Positions 51,130 to 61,285 of a stretch of DNA of 64,000 nucleotides are shown here, piece by piece. This DNA is from Orientallactaga sibirica (taxonomy: Eukaryota; Chordata; Mammalia; Rodentia; Dipodidae), in the NCBI GenBank assembly GCA_036365145.1, contig JAEOAD010000888.1:4228501-4292500 (forward strand), read 5' to 3'. The notes under the pieces are model-generated. The model was not told the DNA's origin. It saw nothing but the letters and a program-made list of their open reading frames with translations, and searched no databases. Every line of letters begins with the position of its first letter. Positions within the stretch are counted from its first letter, which is position 1. The translations under genes were made by a program, and so were the position numbers.

Positions 51130-51272
51130 ACCAGGCATGGAGCCACAGACAGGCCTTTAATAACAAGCATTGTGATCCTAGCACTCGGGAGGCAAAGGTA
51201 GGAGGATCGCTGTGAGTTCAAGGCCTGAGTTTGAGTGAGACCCTACCTCGGAAAAAAAAAAAAAAAAAAAAG
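51130..51272 (+). mobile_element. B1-like SINE, rearranged
   Basis: Has a 20-bp insertion near 'aataacaagcattgtg' and a deletion after 'gttcaaggcc'. Confidence 0.8.
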
Positions 51273-51594
51273 GCGAAACAAAAGACAGGGCTGGCAGACA
51301 TTACAACCTGAAAACCCATAGATTAATTACCAGGCTCTCCATGTGTTGTGTGGGGTCTGGGGTTCACTGGCCAGTAGCATCCCTGCCTTCCCAGCCTTGC
51401 AGACACTCTGTTAGTTAACTGATGTTGGGCTTCTGCCAGTTAGAGGCCAAACACATTCTGACCTGGGGAAGTGTCCACAGAATGAGCTTCAGGACCCAGG
51501 TGAGATGGACCTGTGCTAACACTCCGTTGGTCACCTGACCTCAGGGATGTTTTGGGTCTCAAGGAGAACACAGTTGGACACTATATTAGAAATG
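51273..51594. other. Unique sequence, nothing recognised
   Basis: About 320 bp. Worn tRNA-SINE traces may exist near 51290-51340, but I cannot support a call. Confidence 0.4.
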
Positions 51595-51596
51595 TA

Positions 51597-51815
51597 ACCT
51601 GAGGAGATGACTTAGCTGTTAAGGCCTGCAAAGCCAAAGGACGTCGGTTCCATTCCCCAGGACCCACATAAACCAGATGCAAAAGGTGGGGCATGCATTT
51701 GGAGTTCGTTTGCAGTGACTGGAGGCCCTGGCGTGCCAATTCTCTCTCTCTCTGCCTCTTTCCCTATCTTGCTCTCTCAAATAAATAAATTAAATTTAAA
51801 AAAAAAAAAAAAAGG
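51597..51815 (+). mobile_element. T1 SINE
   Basis: Head shortened ('ctgaggagatgacttagctg'). Otherwise complete. Confidence 0.9.
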
Positions 51816-51833
51816 AAAGAAATGTAGCCTGAG

Positions 51834-51880
51834 AGGGGCTGGAAAGGTGGCCTAGCAGTTAAGAAATCTATGTAACCTGA
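51834..51880 (+). mobile_element. T1 SINE head fragment
   Basis: 'gaggggctggaaaggtggcc' to 'gttaagaaatc', cut off by the next B1. Confidence 0.7.
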
Positions 51881-51883
51881 GGA

Positions 51884-52030
51884 CCAGGCTAGGTGGCACA
51901 TGCCTTTAATCCCAACACTCAGGAGGCAGAGGTAGGAGGATCACCCTGAGTTCGAGGCCACCCTGAGACTACATAGTGAATTCTAGGTCAGCCTGGGCCA
52001 GAGTGAGACCCTACCTTGGAAAACTAAAAG
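51884..52030 (+). mobile_element. B1-like SINE
   Basis: Complete copy whose tail leads into the GGAAA tract. Confidence 0.92.
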
Positions 52031-52045
52031 AACAAAACAAAAAAA

Positions 52046-52357
52046 AGAAAGGAAAGGAAAAAGGAAAGAAAAGGGGAAGGGAAAGGAAAGGAAAGGAAGG
52101 GGAAGGGAAAGGAAAGGAAAGGAAAGGAAAGGGGAAAGAAAAGGGGAAGGGAAAGGAAAGGAAAGGGAAAGGAAAGGAAAGGAAAGAAAAGAAAAGGGGA
52201 AGGGAAAGGAAAGGAAAGGAAAGGAAAGGGAAGGGGAAGGGAAAGGAAAGGAAAGGAAAGGAAAGGAAAGGAAAGAAAAGGAAAAGGGAAGGGAAAGGAA
52301 AGGAAAGGAAAGGAAAGGAAAGGAAAGGAAAGGAAAGGAAAGGAAAGGAGAAAGAAA
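52046..52357. repeat. (GGAAA)n polypurine tract, about 310 bp
   Basis: Almost uninterrupted GGAAA units with blocks of 'aaaggggaaggg' and 'aaagaaaag', all purine on the plus strand. It appears to have grown from the A tail of the preceding B1. The 138- and 148-codon reading frames across it are repeat artefacts. Confidence 0.98.
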
Positions 52358-52679
52358 TTTACCCTGAAAATGATTTAGGCCTTTGCCAGTGAGGAAAGGG
52401 AGATTTATCATTACATCTGTCACTTGCACTTCCCATTAATGAGAAGTGACGCACCACATACAGCACAAGGTGGCAGAGGAAGTGAGAGGTCTAATAGAAG
52501 GAGAAAGAGTGACTTGGCAAGGACCTCACCTAATTTAAAGGTCAAGGAATCTTCCTGAAAAAAGCAAAATGAACCCAAGGCCTGATAGATAAGTACTGGC
52601 CAGGATGAGGGAGGACAGGAAGATCTTTCCAGGCAGAGGGAACAGCAAGAGCTAAGTGGGATCAACCCAGACAGCTTTA
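52358..52679. other. Unique sequence, nothing recognised
   Basis: About 320 bp without repeat signature; short frames only. Confidence 0.45.
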
Positions 52680-52836
52680 GTGTTTTGTTTTGTTTTTAAG
52701 TATTTTTTGAGACAGTGTCTCCTATAGCCCAGGCTAACCTCAAACTCATGATGGAGGATGATTCTGAACTCTTAATCCTCCTGCTTCTACCTCCCAAGGG
52801 CTGGGAGTACAGGTGTACACCATCACACCCAGCTCA
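52680..52836 (-). mobile_element. Old B1-like SINE
   Basis: Murine-style reverse copy ('gagacagtgtctcctatagc') ending 'catcacacccagct'. Confidence 0.75.
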
Positions 52837-52861
52837 GCTTCAATGTTAGAAGTTAAGAGTG

Positions 52862-53046
52862 GGGCTGGAGAAATAGCTTAGTGGTTAAGGCACTTACCGA
52901 TAAAGCCAAAGGCCACAGGTTTGATTCCCCAGGACCCACATAAGCCAGATGCACAAGGGGGCACACGTGTCTGGAATTCTTTTGCAGCACCCATTCTCTC
53001 TCTTTCTTTCTCTCTCTCAAAATAATAAATAAATAAATATTTAAAG
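52862..53046 (+). mobile_element. T1 SINE, internally deleted
   Basis: Goes from 'ggaattcttttgcag' straight to 'cacccattctctc'. Confidence 0.9.
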
Positions 53047-53059
53047 TAAGAATGGGGTG

Positions 53060-53266
53060 GGGACTGGGGAGGTGGCTCCACAGTTAAAGGCACTTGCTTA
53101 CAAAGCCTGCTGGCCCAGGTTCCATTCCTTAGTACCCAAATAAAACCAGACACAAAATGGCACATGCATCTGGAGTTCATTTGCAGTGGCAAGAGGTGCT
53201 GGTGCACCCTTTCTCTCCCTCCCTTCCCCACCTTTCTTCCTTTGCAAATAAATAACATATATATAT
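53060..53266 (+). mobile_element. T1 SINE
   Basis: Older copy with 'gctccacagttaaagg'. The tail has become (TA)n. Confidence 0.85.
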
Positions 53267-53271
53267 GAGAT

Positions 53272-53428
53272 GAGGTGGGGTATGGTGACACACACCTTTA
53301 ATCTCAGCACTTGGGAGGCTGGGGTAGAAGGATCACTGTGAGTCTGAGGCCAGCCTGGGGCTACAGAATGAGTTCCAGTTTAGCCTACGTTAGAGTGAGA
53401 TCCTAACTTGAAACAAAACCAAACCAAA
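53272..53428 (+). mobile_element. Old B1-like SINE
   Basis: 'gaggtggggtatggtgacac' to 'tcctaacttgaaacaaaac'. Confidence 0.85.
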
Positions 53429-53431
53429 AAA

Positions 53432-53735
53432 GGAGTGGGGAGATGGCTCAGTGAATAAAGTAGATGAAATGTGAGGACCTGTTTGACTCCCCAGACTCCA
53501 AGTAGAGCTGGACACACAGGTGACTGTGATCTCAGTGTGCCTACTGTGAGATGGGAGGCAAAGACAGGAGAAGTCCTCAGAAGCTTGCAGAAGCTAGCCA
53601 GACTGCTGAACACAGTGGCGAACAAGAGACTGCCTCAAACAAGGTAGAAGACAAGGACTAACCCCAAAACTGCCATCTGACTCCCACATGCATGCCTGCA
53701 CTCACATACATGAACATGAGCACACACCAAAAGTC
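53432..53735 (+). mobile_element. B4/B2-like composite SINE
   Basis: 'ggggagatggctcagtgaat' head, then 'ctgtgatctcagtgtgcc', then 'actcccacatgcatgcctgc', with a CA-rich end. It resembles the longer tRNA-headed SINEs of murids. Confidence 0.6.
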
Positions 53736-54295
53736 AAGTTATAATTTTAGAAGGTAGAGAGCTGGGTAGAAAGAGACAAGAGAGGAGGGCAGGCCAGTTT
53801 TCCCTGGAAAGAGAACTCTAGTGGCAAAGGCAGGTATGAAAGGGCACTAAGAAGCCCAAATAGCAAGAGAGTAGCTGGTGATTTAGCTCAATGGAAGGCC
53901 CTGGGTTCCAGGTTCCAGTACTTGGGGTTTGGGGTGGAGAATCAAAAAAGACCAAAAACAAAATATGAAACAAACAAACAAAGGACTCAAGTGTCTGGAG
54001 AACAAGAACTGAGTTATTACCAGAACACCAAGTCAGGAGGCCAAGGTTGCAGAAGCTGAGCCACCAGCCTGAAGCCATGCAAGGGGGCATACCCAGAAAG
54101 TGATGGACACTAGCAGAAGTAGGGTTGTGACCCTTTGAGAGCCCATGCTTCCTGTTGTCCCCATCCCCAGAGCAGATCTTAGTGATGACCACTCTGGGAA
54201 TTACACTCAATGTGTTGGAATTTCTGCTTTTAAGGGTACCCAAGAGTATATATGAAATCATTTGATTTTAAATATTGGCAACCTATTCAACACTA
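53736..54295. other. Unique sequence, nothing recognised
   Basis: 560 bp. A 147-codon reverse frame (53818-54261) contains no motif I recognise; the plus strand is equally unremarkable. Confidence 0.45.
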
Positions 54296-54421
54296 TGTAA
54301 ACCAAGCAAAGCATATCCCTAGGCTGGTTCACAGCAGGTATTACCTGGGGAGTTATCAAATTCTTAATGGTCAAAGTTACCCACTGTGCCATAAAAGTGT
54401 TTGGAGTAGAAGCCAGATTTC

Positions 54422-54574
54422 TTTTATTTTTTTCCTGAGGTAGGGTCTCACTTTAGCCCAGGCTGACCTGGAATTTACTCTGTAGTATCAGGTTGGCTTT
54501 GAATTCACAGCAGTCCTCCTAGCTCTGCCTCCCAAGTGCTGGGATTAAAAGTGTGCACCACCACACATGGCTGA
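54422..54574 (-). mobile_element. B1-like SINE
   Basis: Complete reverse copy ending 'caccacacatggct'. Confidence 0.9.
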
Positions 54575-54587
54575 TGTCAGAGTTTTT

Positions 54588-54798
54588 AAAAAATATTTTT
54601 ATTTATTTATTTGTAAACAGAGAGAGATAAAGAAGGGAAACAGAGAATAGACATCTCAGGGCCTCCAGCCACTGAAAACGAACTCCAGATGCATATGCCA
54701 CCTTATGCACTAGCTTACGTGGGCACTAGGGAATCAAACCTGGGTCCTTAGGCTTCACAGGCAAGCGCCTCAACCAGTAAGCCATCACTACAGGCCCT
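54588..54798 (-). mobile_element. T1 SINE
   Basis: Reverse copy from 'atttatttatttgtaaacag' to 'agccatcactacaggcc'. Confidence 0.9.
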
Positions 54799-54810
54799 GA
54801 CATTGGGTGT

Positions 54811-54821
54811 GTTTTTTTTTT

Positions 54822-54858
<37 letters not shown>

Positions 54859-54868
54859 ATGTATGTAT
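54811..54868. repeat. T-run with (TA)n(TG)n microsatellite
   Basis: About 12 TA then 7 TG units, next to the T tail of the following reverse B1. Confidence 0.95.
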
Positions 54869-55022
54869 TTTTTTTTCTGGTTTTTCAAGGTAGGGTTTTA
54901 CTCTAGCTCAGGATGACCTGGAATTCACTATGTAGTCTCAGGGTGGCCTTGAACTCATGGCAATCCTCCTACCTCTGCCTCCCGCGTGCTGGGATTAAAG
55001 GCATACGCCACCATGCCCAGCT
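54869..55022 (-). mobile_element. B1-like SINE
   Basis: Complete reverse copy. Confidence 0.93.
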
Positions 55023-55163
55023 TTTTCTTTTCTTTTTTTTTTCTGAGGTAGGGTCTCGCTCTAGCCTAGGCTGGTCTGGAATTAATTCACTATGTAGTCT
55101 CAAGATGGCCTTGAACTCAGGGTGATCCTCCTACCTCTGCCTCCAGAGTGCTGGGATCCAGCT
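55023..55163 (-). mobile_element. B1-like SINE, partly deleted
   Basis: Reverse copy missing 'attaaaggcgtgcgccaccacg' near its head. Confidence 0.88.
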
Positions 55164-55204
55164 TTTTATTTTAAATATTTTTGCTGAACTATTAATATAT
55201 ATAC

Positions 55205-55419
55205 TATGTATTTTATTTTATTTGTTTGAGAGAGAGAGAGGAGGTGGGAGAGGCAGATAGAGAAAGAGAATGGGCACACCAGGGCCTCCAGCCACTGCAA
55301 ATGAATTCCAGACATGTACCACACCTTGTGCGTCTGGCTTATGTGGGTACTGGGGAATCAAACTTGGGTCCTTTGGCTTTGCAGGCAAGTGACTTATCTT
55401 CTAAGCCATCTCTCTAGTC
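55205..55419 (-). mobile_element. T1 SINE
   Basis: Complete reverse copy with a (GA)n tract, ending 'agccatctctctagtct'. Confidence 0.93.
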
Positions 55420-55576
55420 TGGACACTGGATTTTTAGTGATTCTGAAGGAGGTTCCACTATGCAGTAGTTTGAGAACCACTAGGCCATGTCGGTGCTTCA
55501 GGTTACCCAGTTAAACCATGAAGGTTATAGAGTAAAAGCGTAGTGGAGCAGTTTAGAGTTTAAGAAAAATAGGAGG

Positions 55577-55772
55577 GAAGCCAGGATGGTGGCTCACGCC
55601 TTTAATCCCAGCACTCAGGAGGCAGAGGTAGGAGGATTGCTGTGAGTTCAAGGCCACCCTGAAACGATATAGTTAATTACAGGTCAGACTGTGCCAGAGT
55701 GAGACCTACTTCGAAAAACAAAAACAAAACAAAACAAAAGAAATGAAAAGAAAAGAAAAGAAAAGAAAAATA
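55577..55772 (+). mobile_element. B1-like SINE with (AAAAG)n tail
   Basis: Complete copy. The tail at 55716-55770 is AAAAC then AAAAG repeats. Confidence 0.92.
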
Positions 55773-55891
55773 GGAAGGAATATGGTCTGGGTAGAGGAGG
55801 CTAGAGCCCAGAAGCAGTGTTAGGATTCTGCTAGGGAAACCAGCTATCCCACTTTAGGACTGAGGGGTAACCTGGAACATAGAATCTATAG

Positions 55892-56028
55892 TGTTGTCCA
55901 GGCACAGTGGCTCAAATCCATAATCCCTGCACTGGACGATCACAACCATTGTGTTCAAGGCCAGTCTGGGCCTGAGTACCATGTCAGTCTGAACTAGAGT
56001 GAGACCCTACTTCAAAAAAATAAAACAT
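55892..56028 (+). mobile_element. Old B1-like SINE
   Basis: 'gtccaggcacagtggctcaa' to 'gaccctacttcaaaaaaataaaa', with deletions. Confidence 0.78.
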
Positions 56029-56212
56029 GCCGGGCGTGGTGGCGCACGCCTTTAATCCCAGCACTCGGGAGGCAGAGGTAGGAGGATCGCCATGAGTTCA
56101 AGGCCACCCTGAGACTACATAGTGAATTCCAGGTCAGCCTGAGCTACAGTGAGACCCTACCTCGAAAAACCAAAAAAATAAATAAATAAAAGTAAAAAAA
56201 AATAAAAAAAAA
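56029..56212 (+). mobile_element. B1-like SINE, young-looking
   Basis: Close to the family consensus, CpGs intact, in the tail of the older B1. Confidence 0.95.
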
Positions 56213-56216
56213 AAAC

Positions 56217-56280
56217 AAGGAGGGAAGTACCATGGGCTATTGTCTACAATTAAGGAAGTTGTCAATAAAAAAATTAAAAT
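56217..56280 (+). mobile_element. LINE-1 3'-terminal fragment
   Basis: Only about 60 bp: 'gggaagtaccatgggctatt' to 'aagttgtcaataaaaaaatt'. Extremely short 5'-truncated copy, the same type of piece as 10150-10247. Confidence 0.88.
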
Positions 56281-56570
56281 AGGCTGGAGAGATGGCTTAG
56301 CAGCTAAGGCGCCTGCCTGCTAAGCCTAAGAACGCTGGTTCCAATCTCCAGCGGTTCCAATCTCCAGGTCCCACATTTAGCCAGATGCAAAGTGATGCAA
56401 TGCCGCACTTGCCCACAAGGGGGCGCACACATCTGGATTTCTTTCACAGAAGCTGAGAGACTGCTAGCGCGCCCATCTCTATCTGTCTCCCTCTCCCTCT
56501 CTATCTCTCTCTATGTCTCTCTCCAAAAATAATAAAAAAAAATAAAAAATTTTAAAAAATTAAAATAAAA
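56281..56570 (+). mobile_element. T2 SINE with internal duplication
   Basis: Has the tandem 'ggttccaatctccag' duplication and lacks 'agggcgc' after 'gatgca'. Confidence 0.94.
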
Positions 56571-56591
56571 TAAAAATTAAAAAATAAAACA

Positions 56592-56764
56592 AGGCCAGGC
56601 GTGGCAGTGCACACCTTTAATCCCAGCACTCAGGAGGGAGAGGTAGGAGAATCACCATGAGTTGGAGGCCACCCTGAGACTACATAGTGAATTCCAGGTC
56701 AGCCTGGGCTAGAGCAAGACCCTACCTTGAAAAACCAAAATAAAATAAAATAAATAAATAAAAC
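56592..56764 (+). mobile_element. B1-like SINE
   Basis: Complete copy with an AAAT tail. Confidence 0.92.
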
Positions 56765-56859
56765 AAAGCCAGGCATGGTGGTGTAGCAATCGGGAGGCAG
56801 AAGAAAGAGGATCACTGTGAGCTTGAGGCCACCCTGAGGCTACATAGTGAATTCCAGGA
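56765..56859 (+). mobile_element. B1-like SINE, truncated both ways
   Basis: 'gccaggcatggtggtgtagc' lacks part of the body and stops at 'gtgaattccagga'. Confidence 0.85.
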
Positions 56860-56998
56860 CCTCCTGCCACTCATTTGAATTCCAGACACATATGCTAATT
56901 TGTGCATCTAGCTTTACTTGGGTACTGGGGAACTGAACTCAGACCATCAGGGTTTGTAAGCAAGTGCCTTTAATCACTGAGCCATCTCTCCAGCCTGA
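56860..56998 (-). mobile_element. T1 SINE, tail truncated
   Basis: Reverse copy from 'cctcctgccactcatttg' to 'gagccatctctccagcct'. Confidence 0.88.
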
Positions 56999-57279
56999 CT
57001 CTGGGTTTTTGATCATCTTTGCTACTGCCTCCAATATAGTTTTGTTCCCAGATGTCAAAGACCATTCATTCTAGAAGATCCCTGAGAGAAAGCTATCTGT
57101 CTTTCTGGGGAGCCCTCACCCAGGATGAGCCCAAGCTTGTATTCAGAGGTAGAGGTAGAGATTTAGACCCACCTATTCTCCACCCAGAGAGTTACCTTGG
57201 CCAAACCCAGGTCTGTGAAATTCAGTTTAGCAAAGAAACAACTCATGACCCATGAAATAGTATGAATCAGAATCATGAA
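56999..57279. other. Unique sequence, nothing recognised
   Basis: A 67-codon frame (57052-57255) is open on the plus strand but shows no motif. Confidence 0.4.
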
Positions 57280-57489
57280 CACGTTGCTGAGTGCTGGGAC
57301 GCAGAGTGCTTTCAGCCCTTGGTTTGAGTCCCAGCATGCATAAACTTAATATGGTGGCACATGCCTGTAATCCACTTAAGAGGTAGAGGCAAGTGAATCT
57401 CCACAAGTTCAAGGTCAGCATGCTCTATATAGCTAGTTCCAGGCCAGCCAGGACTACATAGCATGACCCTGTCTCCAAAAGTCCCCTAC
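57280..57489 (+). mobile_element. ID-B1 composite (B4-like) SINE
   Basis: An ID-like head ('ggtttgagtcccagcatg') is followed by a worn murine-style B1 ('atggtggcacatgcctgtaa', 'accctgtctccaaaag'). Confidence 0.6.
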
Positions 57490-57659
57490 ATTTTTTTGTT
57501 TGTTTGTTTTGTTTTTGTTTTTCGAGGTAGGGTCTTGCTCTAGCCCAGGCTGACCTGGAATTCACTCTGTATTCTCAGGGTGGCCTTGAACTCACAGTGA
57601 TCCTCCTACCTCTGCCTCCCGATTGCTGGGATTAAAGGCGTGCGCCACCACGCCCGGCT
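57490..57659 (-). mobile_element. B1-like SINE with 13-bp TSD
   Basis: Duplication 'aaaagtcccctac' at 57477-57489 and 57660-57672. Confidence 0.97.
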
Positions 57660-57841
57660 AAAAGTCCCCTACTTTGAAGAACACATTATGTGTTTGCCCT
57701 ACCTGTGAGGCTCTACCTATCCTGAACTATCCATTGTTATCTTGTTGCCAGGTATATTCCAGCTCAGGGCCTTTGCATTGGCTTTCCTTCTACCTTCACA
57801 TGGCTCTGCCTCTTGCCTCTGTTAAACTTTTCTTTCTTTTT

Positions 57842-58064
57842 TTAATATACATATATTTATCTATGTATTTATTTGAGAGAGAGAGAAAGAGACAGACAGG
57901 GAGAGAGAGAATGGGCACGCCAGGGCCTCCAACCACTACAAACTAATTCCAGACACATGAGCAATCTTGTGCATCTGGCTTATGTGGGTACTGGGGAATT
58001 GAATCAGGGTCCTTAGGCTTCACAGGCAAGCATCTTAACTGCTAAGCCATCTCTCCAACCCTAA
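57842..58064 (-). mobile_element. T1 SINE
   Basis: Complete reverse copy ending 'gccatctctccaaccc'. Confidence 0.93.
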
Positions 58065-59222
58065 GCTTTTCTTCAAACATCTCTCTTCTAAGGCCTCTTG
58101 TGACCTCTTCATTTAAAACTACAACCTGCTCTTTCTCCATCTACATTTATCTCCTTAATGTTTCCAAAGTATAGTTATGTACCACACAAAGATGTTCTGG
58201 TCAAGAACAGTCCCATAAGATTATATGCTATATCCCAGGACCCAGAACACTGCTCAACAAACAGTAAGTGCACAGCAACTATATGCCACTGATTCAGGGA
58301 ATCCCTCTGCCCCGTGGAGCCTCCAGGCTGATGCTGAGACCCAGGGGGATGCCCACCATCGCAAGGCAGCATGCAGAAAAGGGAGAAGGGGGCACCAGTG
58401 AGAGGCCAGAGAAGCAAGAACCTTCCAGGTGAACAGAAGGTATGCTCAGGGCAAAGTAGATGACATGAGTGAAGGTGGAGTGGTGAGACCTGAGCATAGC
58501 ACATCTGGGGAGTAGCTTGCACTGTGGAAGCAGCAGAACATGGGTCCCATCCTGCACATAAGAAGCACAACTGGAAGGCATTGCCAGGCAGCACCACAGC
58601 ATCAGCCAGATGTGGGTCTGTGAAGGACTACCCAATGAGAACAGAGGAACTTGGGCTAAAGAATGCAGAAGCAAAGCAGAAAGCTGTCCAGCTACACACA
58701 GTATGGACATAGGACATGCTGGCTCAAGGAAGGAGACTGCGCCAGGGACACTGATGGGCGCAGGAGATAGTGAAGCTAGGTTAGGAGGAACACATAGGAC
58801 ATTCCAGGGGAATGTGCTGCTGTGTGGCTATTGGAATCTGGAGGCTTGGGGTCTAGAATTTGGAGGCAGTGCATTAGGAACTATTGACCAAGGGTAGGCA
58901 TAAGATGGCAAGAGAGAGCGTTCATGAAGAGAAGAGCTAGGCCAGGGCAACAGGCATTCAGAGGCTGAAGGGAAGGGAGACCAAACATGGACAGGGCACA
59001 CAGGGTGAGAGAGCCCAGAGTGTGCTTGTAGGGAAGGTAAACAAGTAATGAATCAGGGTGTGACTAAAGAGGGATAGCTTGTAGACTAGGATAAGAAGTA
59101 GGCTACAGAGAAGGTGGGGGCAGGCTGTCTTGGGACAGGTGCTGGGACCTGTGACCAGGACATGGACTGAAGTAGGTTAGAGTCAACCTTAAGTCTCTCA
59201 AGGCTATTCAGAAATGGATACC
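58065..59222. other. Unique 1.16-kb stretch, no gene called
   Basis: Repeat-poor. Overlapping frames on both strands (minus 58175-58597 and 58294-58710; plus 58610-58897) have no recognisable domain and conflict with one another. 58160-58215 ('gtaccacacaaagatgttc', 'cccataagattata') may be the end of an old DNA-transposon relic. Confidence 0.45.
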
Positions 59223-59375
59223 CAAGGCCTGGTATGGTGGCACACACATTTAATCCCAACACTCAGGGGGCTGAGGCAGGAGGATCACTGTAAATTTGAA
59301 GGTAGCCTGGACTACAGAGTGAGTTCCAGATCAGTCTGGGATAGAATAAGACCCTGCTTCAAAAAGACCAAAAAT
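59223..59375 (+). mobile_element. Old B1-like SINE
   Basis: 'aaggcctggtatggtggcac' to 'gaccctgcttcaaaaagacc'. Confidence 0.88.
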
Positions 59376-59538
59376 GCCAGGCGTGGTGGCACACACCTTT
59401 AATCCCAGCACTTGGGAGGCAGAGGTAGGAGAATCACTGTGAGTTCGAGGCCACCCTGAGGCTACAGAGTGAGTTCCAGGTCAGCCTGGTCTGGAGTGAG
59501 ACCCTACCTCAAAAAAAAAAAAAAAAAAAAAAAAAAAA
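59376..59538 (+). mobile_element. B1-like SINE
   Basis: Complete copy with an A28 tail. Confidence 0.93.
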
Positions 59539-59554
59539 GACTAAAAATAAAATC

Positions 59555-59720
59555 TAGCCAGGCATGGTGGCTCACACCTTTAATCCCAGCCGTGGGAGGC
59601 AGAGGTAGGAGTATTACTGTGAGCTTGAGGCCACCCTGAGACTACAGGGTGAATTCCAGGTCAGCCTAGGCTAGAGTGAGACCCTACCTTGAAAAAACAC
59701 CACCACCAACAACAAAAAAT
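59555..59720 (+). mobile_element. B1-like SINE
   Basis: Complete copy with a CACCACCAAC-type tail. Confidence 0.92.
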
Positions 59721-59725
59721 CTACA

Positions 59726-59902
59726 AAGAGCTGGATAGATGGCTCAGCAGTAAAGACACTTGCTTGCAAAGCCTGACAGCCTGGGTTCGATTCCCTAGTA
59801 CCCATGTACAGCCAGATGCATAAAGCGGTACACACATCTGAGTTTGTTTGCAGAGGTAAGGGGCCCTGGCATGCCCATTCTCTCTCCTAATAAATAAAAA
59901 TT
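59726..59902 (+). mobile_element. T1 SINE, pyrimidine tract reduced
   Basis: 'agctggatagatggctcagc' to 'attctctctcctaataaat'. Confidence 0.9.
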
Positions 59903-60060
59903 TTCTTTTTTGTTGTTTTTTTTTCAAGGGAGGGTGTCACTCTAGCCCAGGCTGATCTGGAAACTATGTAGTCTCAGGGTGGCATCAAACTCATGGTGAT
60001 CTACCTACCTCTGCCTCCCATGTGCTTGGAGTAAAGGTATGCACCACCACACACAGCTTA
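59903..60060 (-). mobile_element. B1-like SINE inside the T1 tail
   Basis: Reverse copy. 'taataaataaaaat' before and 'gaataaaaatattt' after resemble a target duplication. Confidence 0.88.
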
Positions 60061-60129
60061 CGAATAAAAATATTTTTAAATATTTGCAAGCAGAGAGATT
60101 TTTAAAAATCTACAAAGAAATGTATACTG

Positions 60130-60232
60130 ATCTAGGGCCAGACCTTTCCCAAACTCACTAACAGGCAGGTCCTTATACCTCTCCTCACACCTTAGTCTCT
60201 CCATCTCTCATCTGTAAAATGAGATAATGGGG
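60130..60232 (+). mobile_element. MIR fragment
   Basis: 'ctccatctctcatctgtaaa' and 'atgagataatgggg' match the MIR centre. Confidence 0.6.
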
Positions 60233-60381
60233 AAAAGTGCTTCCATTTATTGAGTATTTACTCCATGCTAAGCCAAGGACTCTCTCTCCAGGTATCAACT
60301 TGCTTAATTCTTACAATAGGCTCACCAGGCTCATATTATTACTGTCCCACTTTGCAGATTACAATGAGGCAGATAAGAACA

Positions 60382-60497
60382 AAGAAGTTGGTGGTGCATA
60401 CCTTTTAATCCCCGCACTTGGGAGATAGAGGTAGGATGGTCTCTGTGAGTTCGAGGCCAACCTGGAACTACAGAGTGAGGTCCAGGTCAAAAAAAAA
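60382..60497 (+). mobile_element. B1-like SINE, partial
   Basis: 'agaagttggtggtgcatacc' to 'gaggtccaggtcaaaaaaaa'; the 3' part is lost. Confidence 0.82.
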
Positions 60498-60498
60498 G

Positions 60499-60724
60499 GA
60501 GGAGGTGGAGAGATGGCTTAGCGGTTAAAGCATTTGCCTACGAAGCCTTAAGAATGCTTGTTTGAATCTCCAGATCCCACTTATAGCCAGAAGAAAGTGA
60601 TGCAAACATGCAATGTCACACATGTGCACAAGGGGGTGCACATGGCTGGAGTTTGTTCACAGCAGCTGAAAGGCCCTGGTTCACCCATTCTCTCTCTCTC
60701 TCTCTCTCTCTCAAAAAAAAAAAA
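60499..60724 (+). mobile_element. T2 SINE, older
   Basis: 'gtgatgcaaacatgcaatg' and 'gcacaagggggtgcacatgg' are T2 body motifs; the tail is a long CT tract plus A. Confidence 0.88.
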
Positions 60725-60726
60725 AA

Positions 60727-60864
60727 ATCCCAGCACTCAGGAGGCAGAGGTAGGAGGATCGCTGTGAGTTCAAGGCCACCCTGAGACAACAGAGTGAATT
60801 CCAGTTCAGCCTGTGAGACCCTACCTTTAAAAACAAAAAAAAATAATAATAATAATAAAATAAA
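60727..60864 (+). mobile_element. B1-like SINE, 5' truncated
   Basis: Starts 'tcccagcactcaggagg' on the A tail of the T2 and ends in an AAT repeat. Confidence 0.88.
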
Positions 60865-60867
60865 TAA

Positions 60868-61041
60868 GGCCAGGCATGGTAGTGCGCGACTTTAATCCCA
60901 GCACTCGGGAGGCAGAGGTAGGAGGATTACCATGAGTTAAGGCAATGCTAAGACTACATAGTGAATTCCAGGTCAGCCTGGACTAGAATGAAACCCTACC
61001 TCAAAAAAAACAAAAATAAATTAATAAATACATAAATAAGA
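60868..61041 (+). mobile_element. B1-like SINE
   Basis: Complete copy with an AATAAAT tail. Confidence 0.92.
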
Positions 61042-61146
61042 ACAAATAAGTTATTTACTCAAGGGCGCATCAAAATTGAATGCAGATGTGAAATTCAAAC
61101 CCAGAACTTGAGTTCTGGCCTTCACATTGTACCACTAAGTCATACA

Positions 61147-61285
61147 AGGTACTTTACAGTTAATAGTGCACTTACACTTACATCACCTCATAGGGTCCTG
61201 AAGGGGAGTAATGAGATGACTCATGCACCCAGAAAATTGCTGAGGTTAGTACACGGGGCATACTGGACTATGGACCTCCTGGAAT
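61147..61285. other. Unique sequence, nothing recognised
   Basis: Short stretch between MIR and MLT1-like sequence. Confidence 0.4.

Larger units (their letters stand above)
54296..55485 (+). mobile_element. MER5A-like DNA transposon relic, split by SINEs
   Basis: 54296-54420 ('gcaggtattacctggggagt', 'caaattcttaatggtc') and 55430-55485 ('gtgattctgaagg', 'gtagtttgagaaccact') match the two halves of a MER5A-type non-autonomous hAT element. Five SINEs separate them. Confidence 0.6.
60240..61146 (-). mobile_element. MIR element split by a SINE cluster
   Basis: Reverse MIR. 60240-60381 holds 'ttattgagtatttactccat' and 'tgcagattacaatgaggcag'. It resumes at 61042 with 'aagttatttactcaagggcg' and 'attcaaacccagaac'. 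'aagaaca' is repeated at the break (about 60376 and 61038). Confidence 0.82.

Noticed and set aside
51976..52429. 138- and 148-codon frames on both strands
   Set aside because: Entirely GGAAA microsatellite plus B1 sequence; Lys/Gly-rich or Phe/Ser/Leu-rich artefacts.
53818..54261. 147-codon minus-strand frame
   Set aside because: No motif, no promoter or splice context, average composition.
58160..58230. Possible DNA-transposon end
   Set aside because: Resemblance to a common mammalian interspersed repeat is noticed ('cccataagattata'), but too short and uncertain to call by eye.
58175..58710. 140- and 138-codon minus-strand frames
   Set aside because: They overlap in different frames, contain no recognisable domain, and conflict with plus-strand frames of similar quality.
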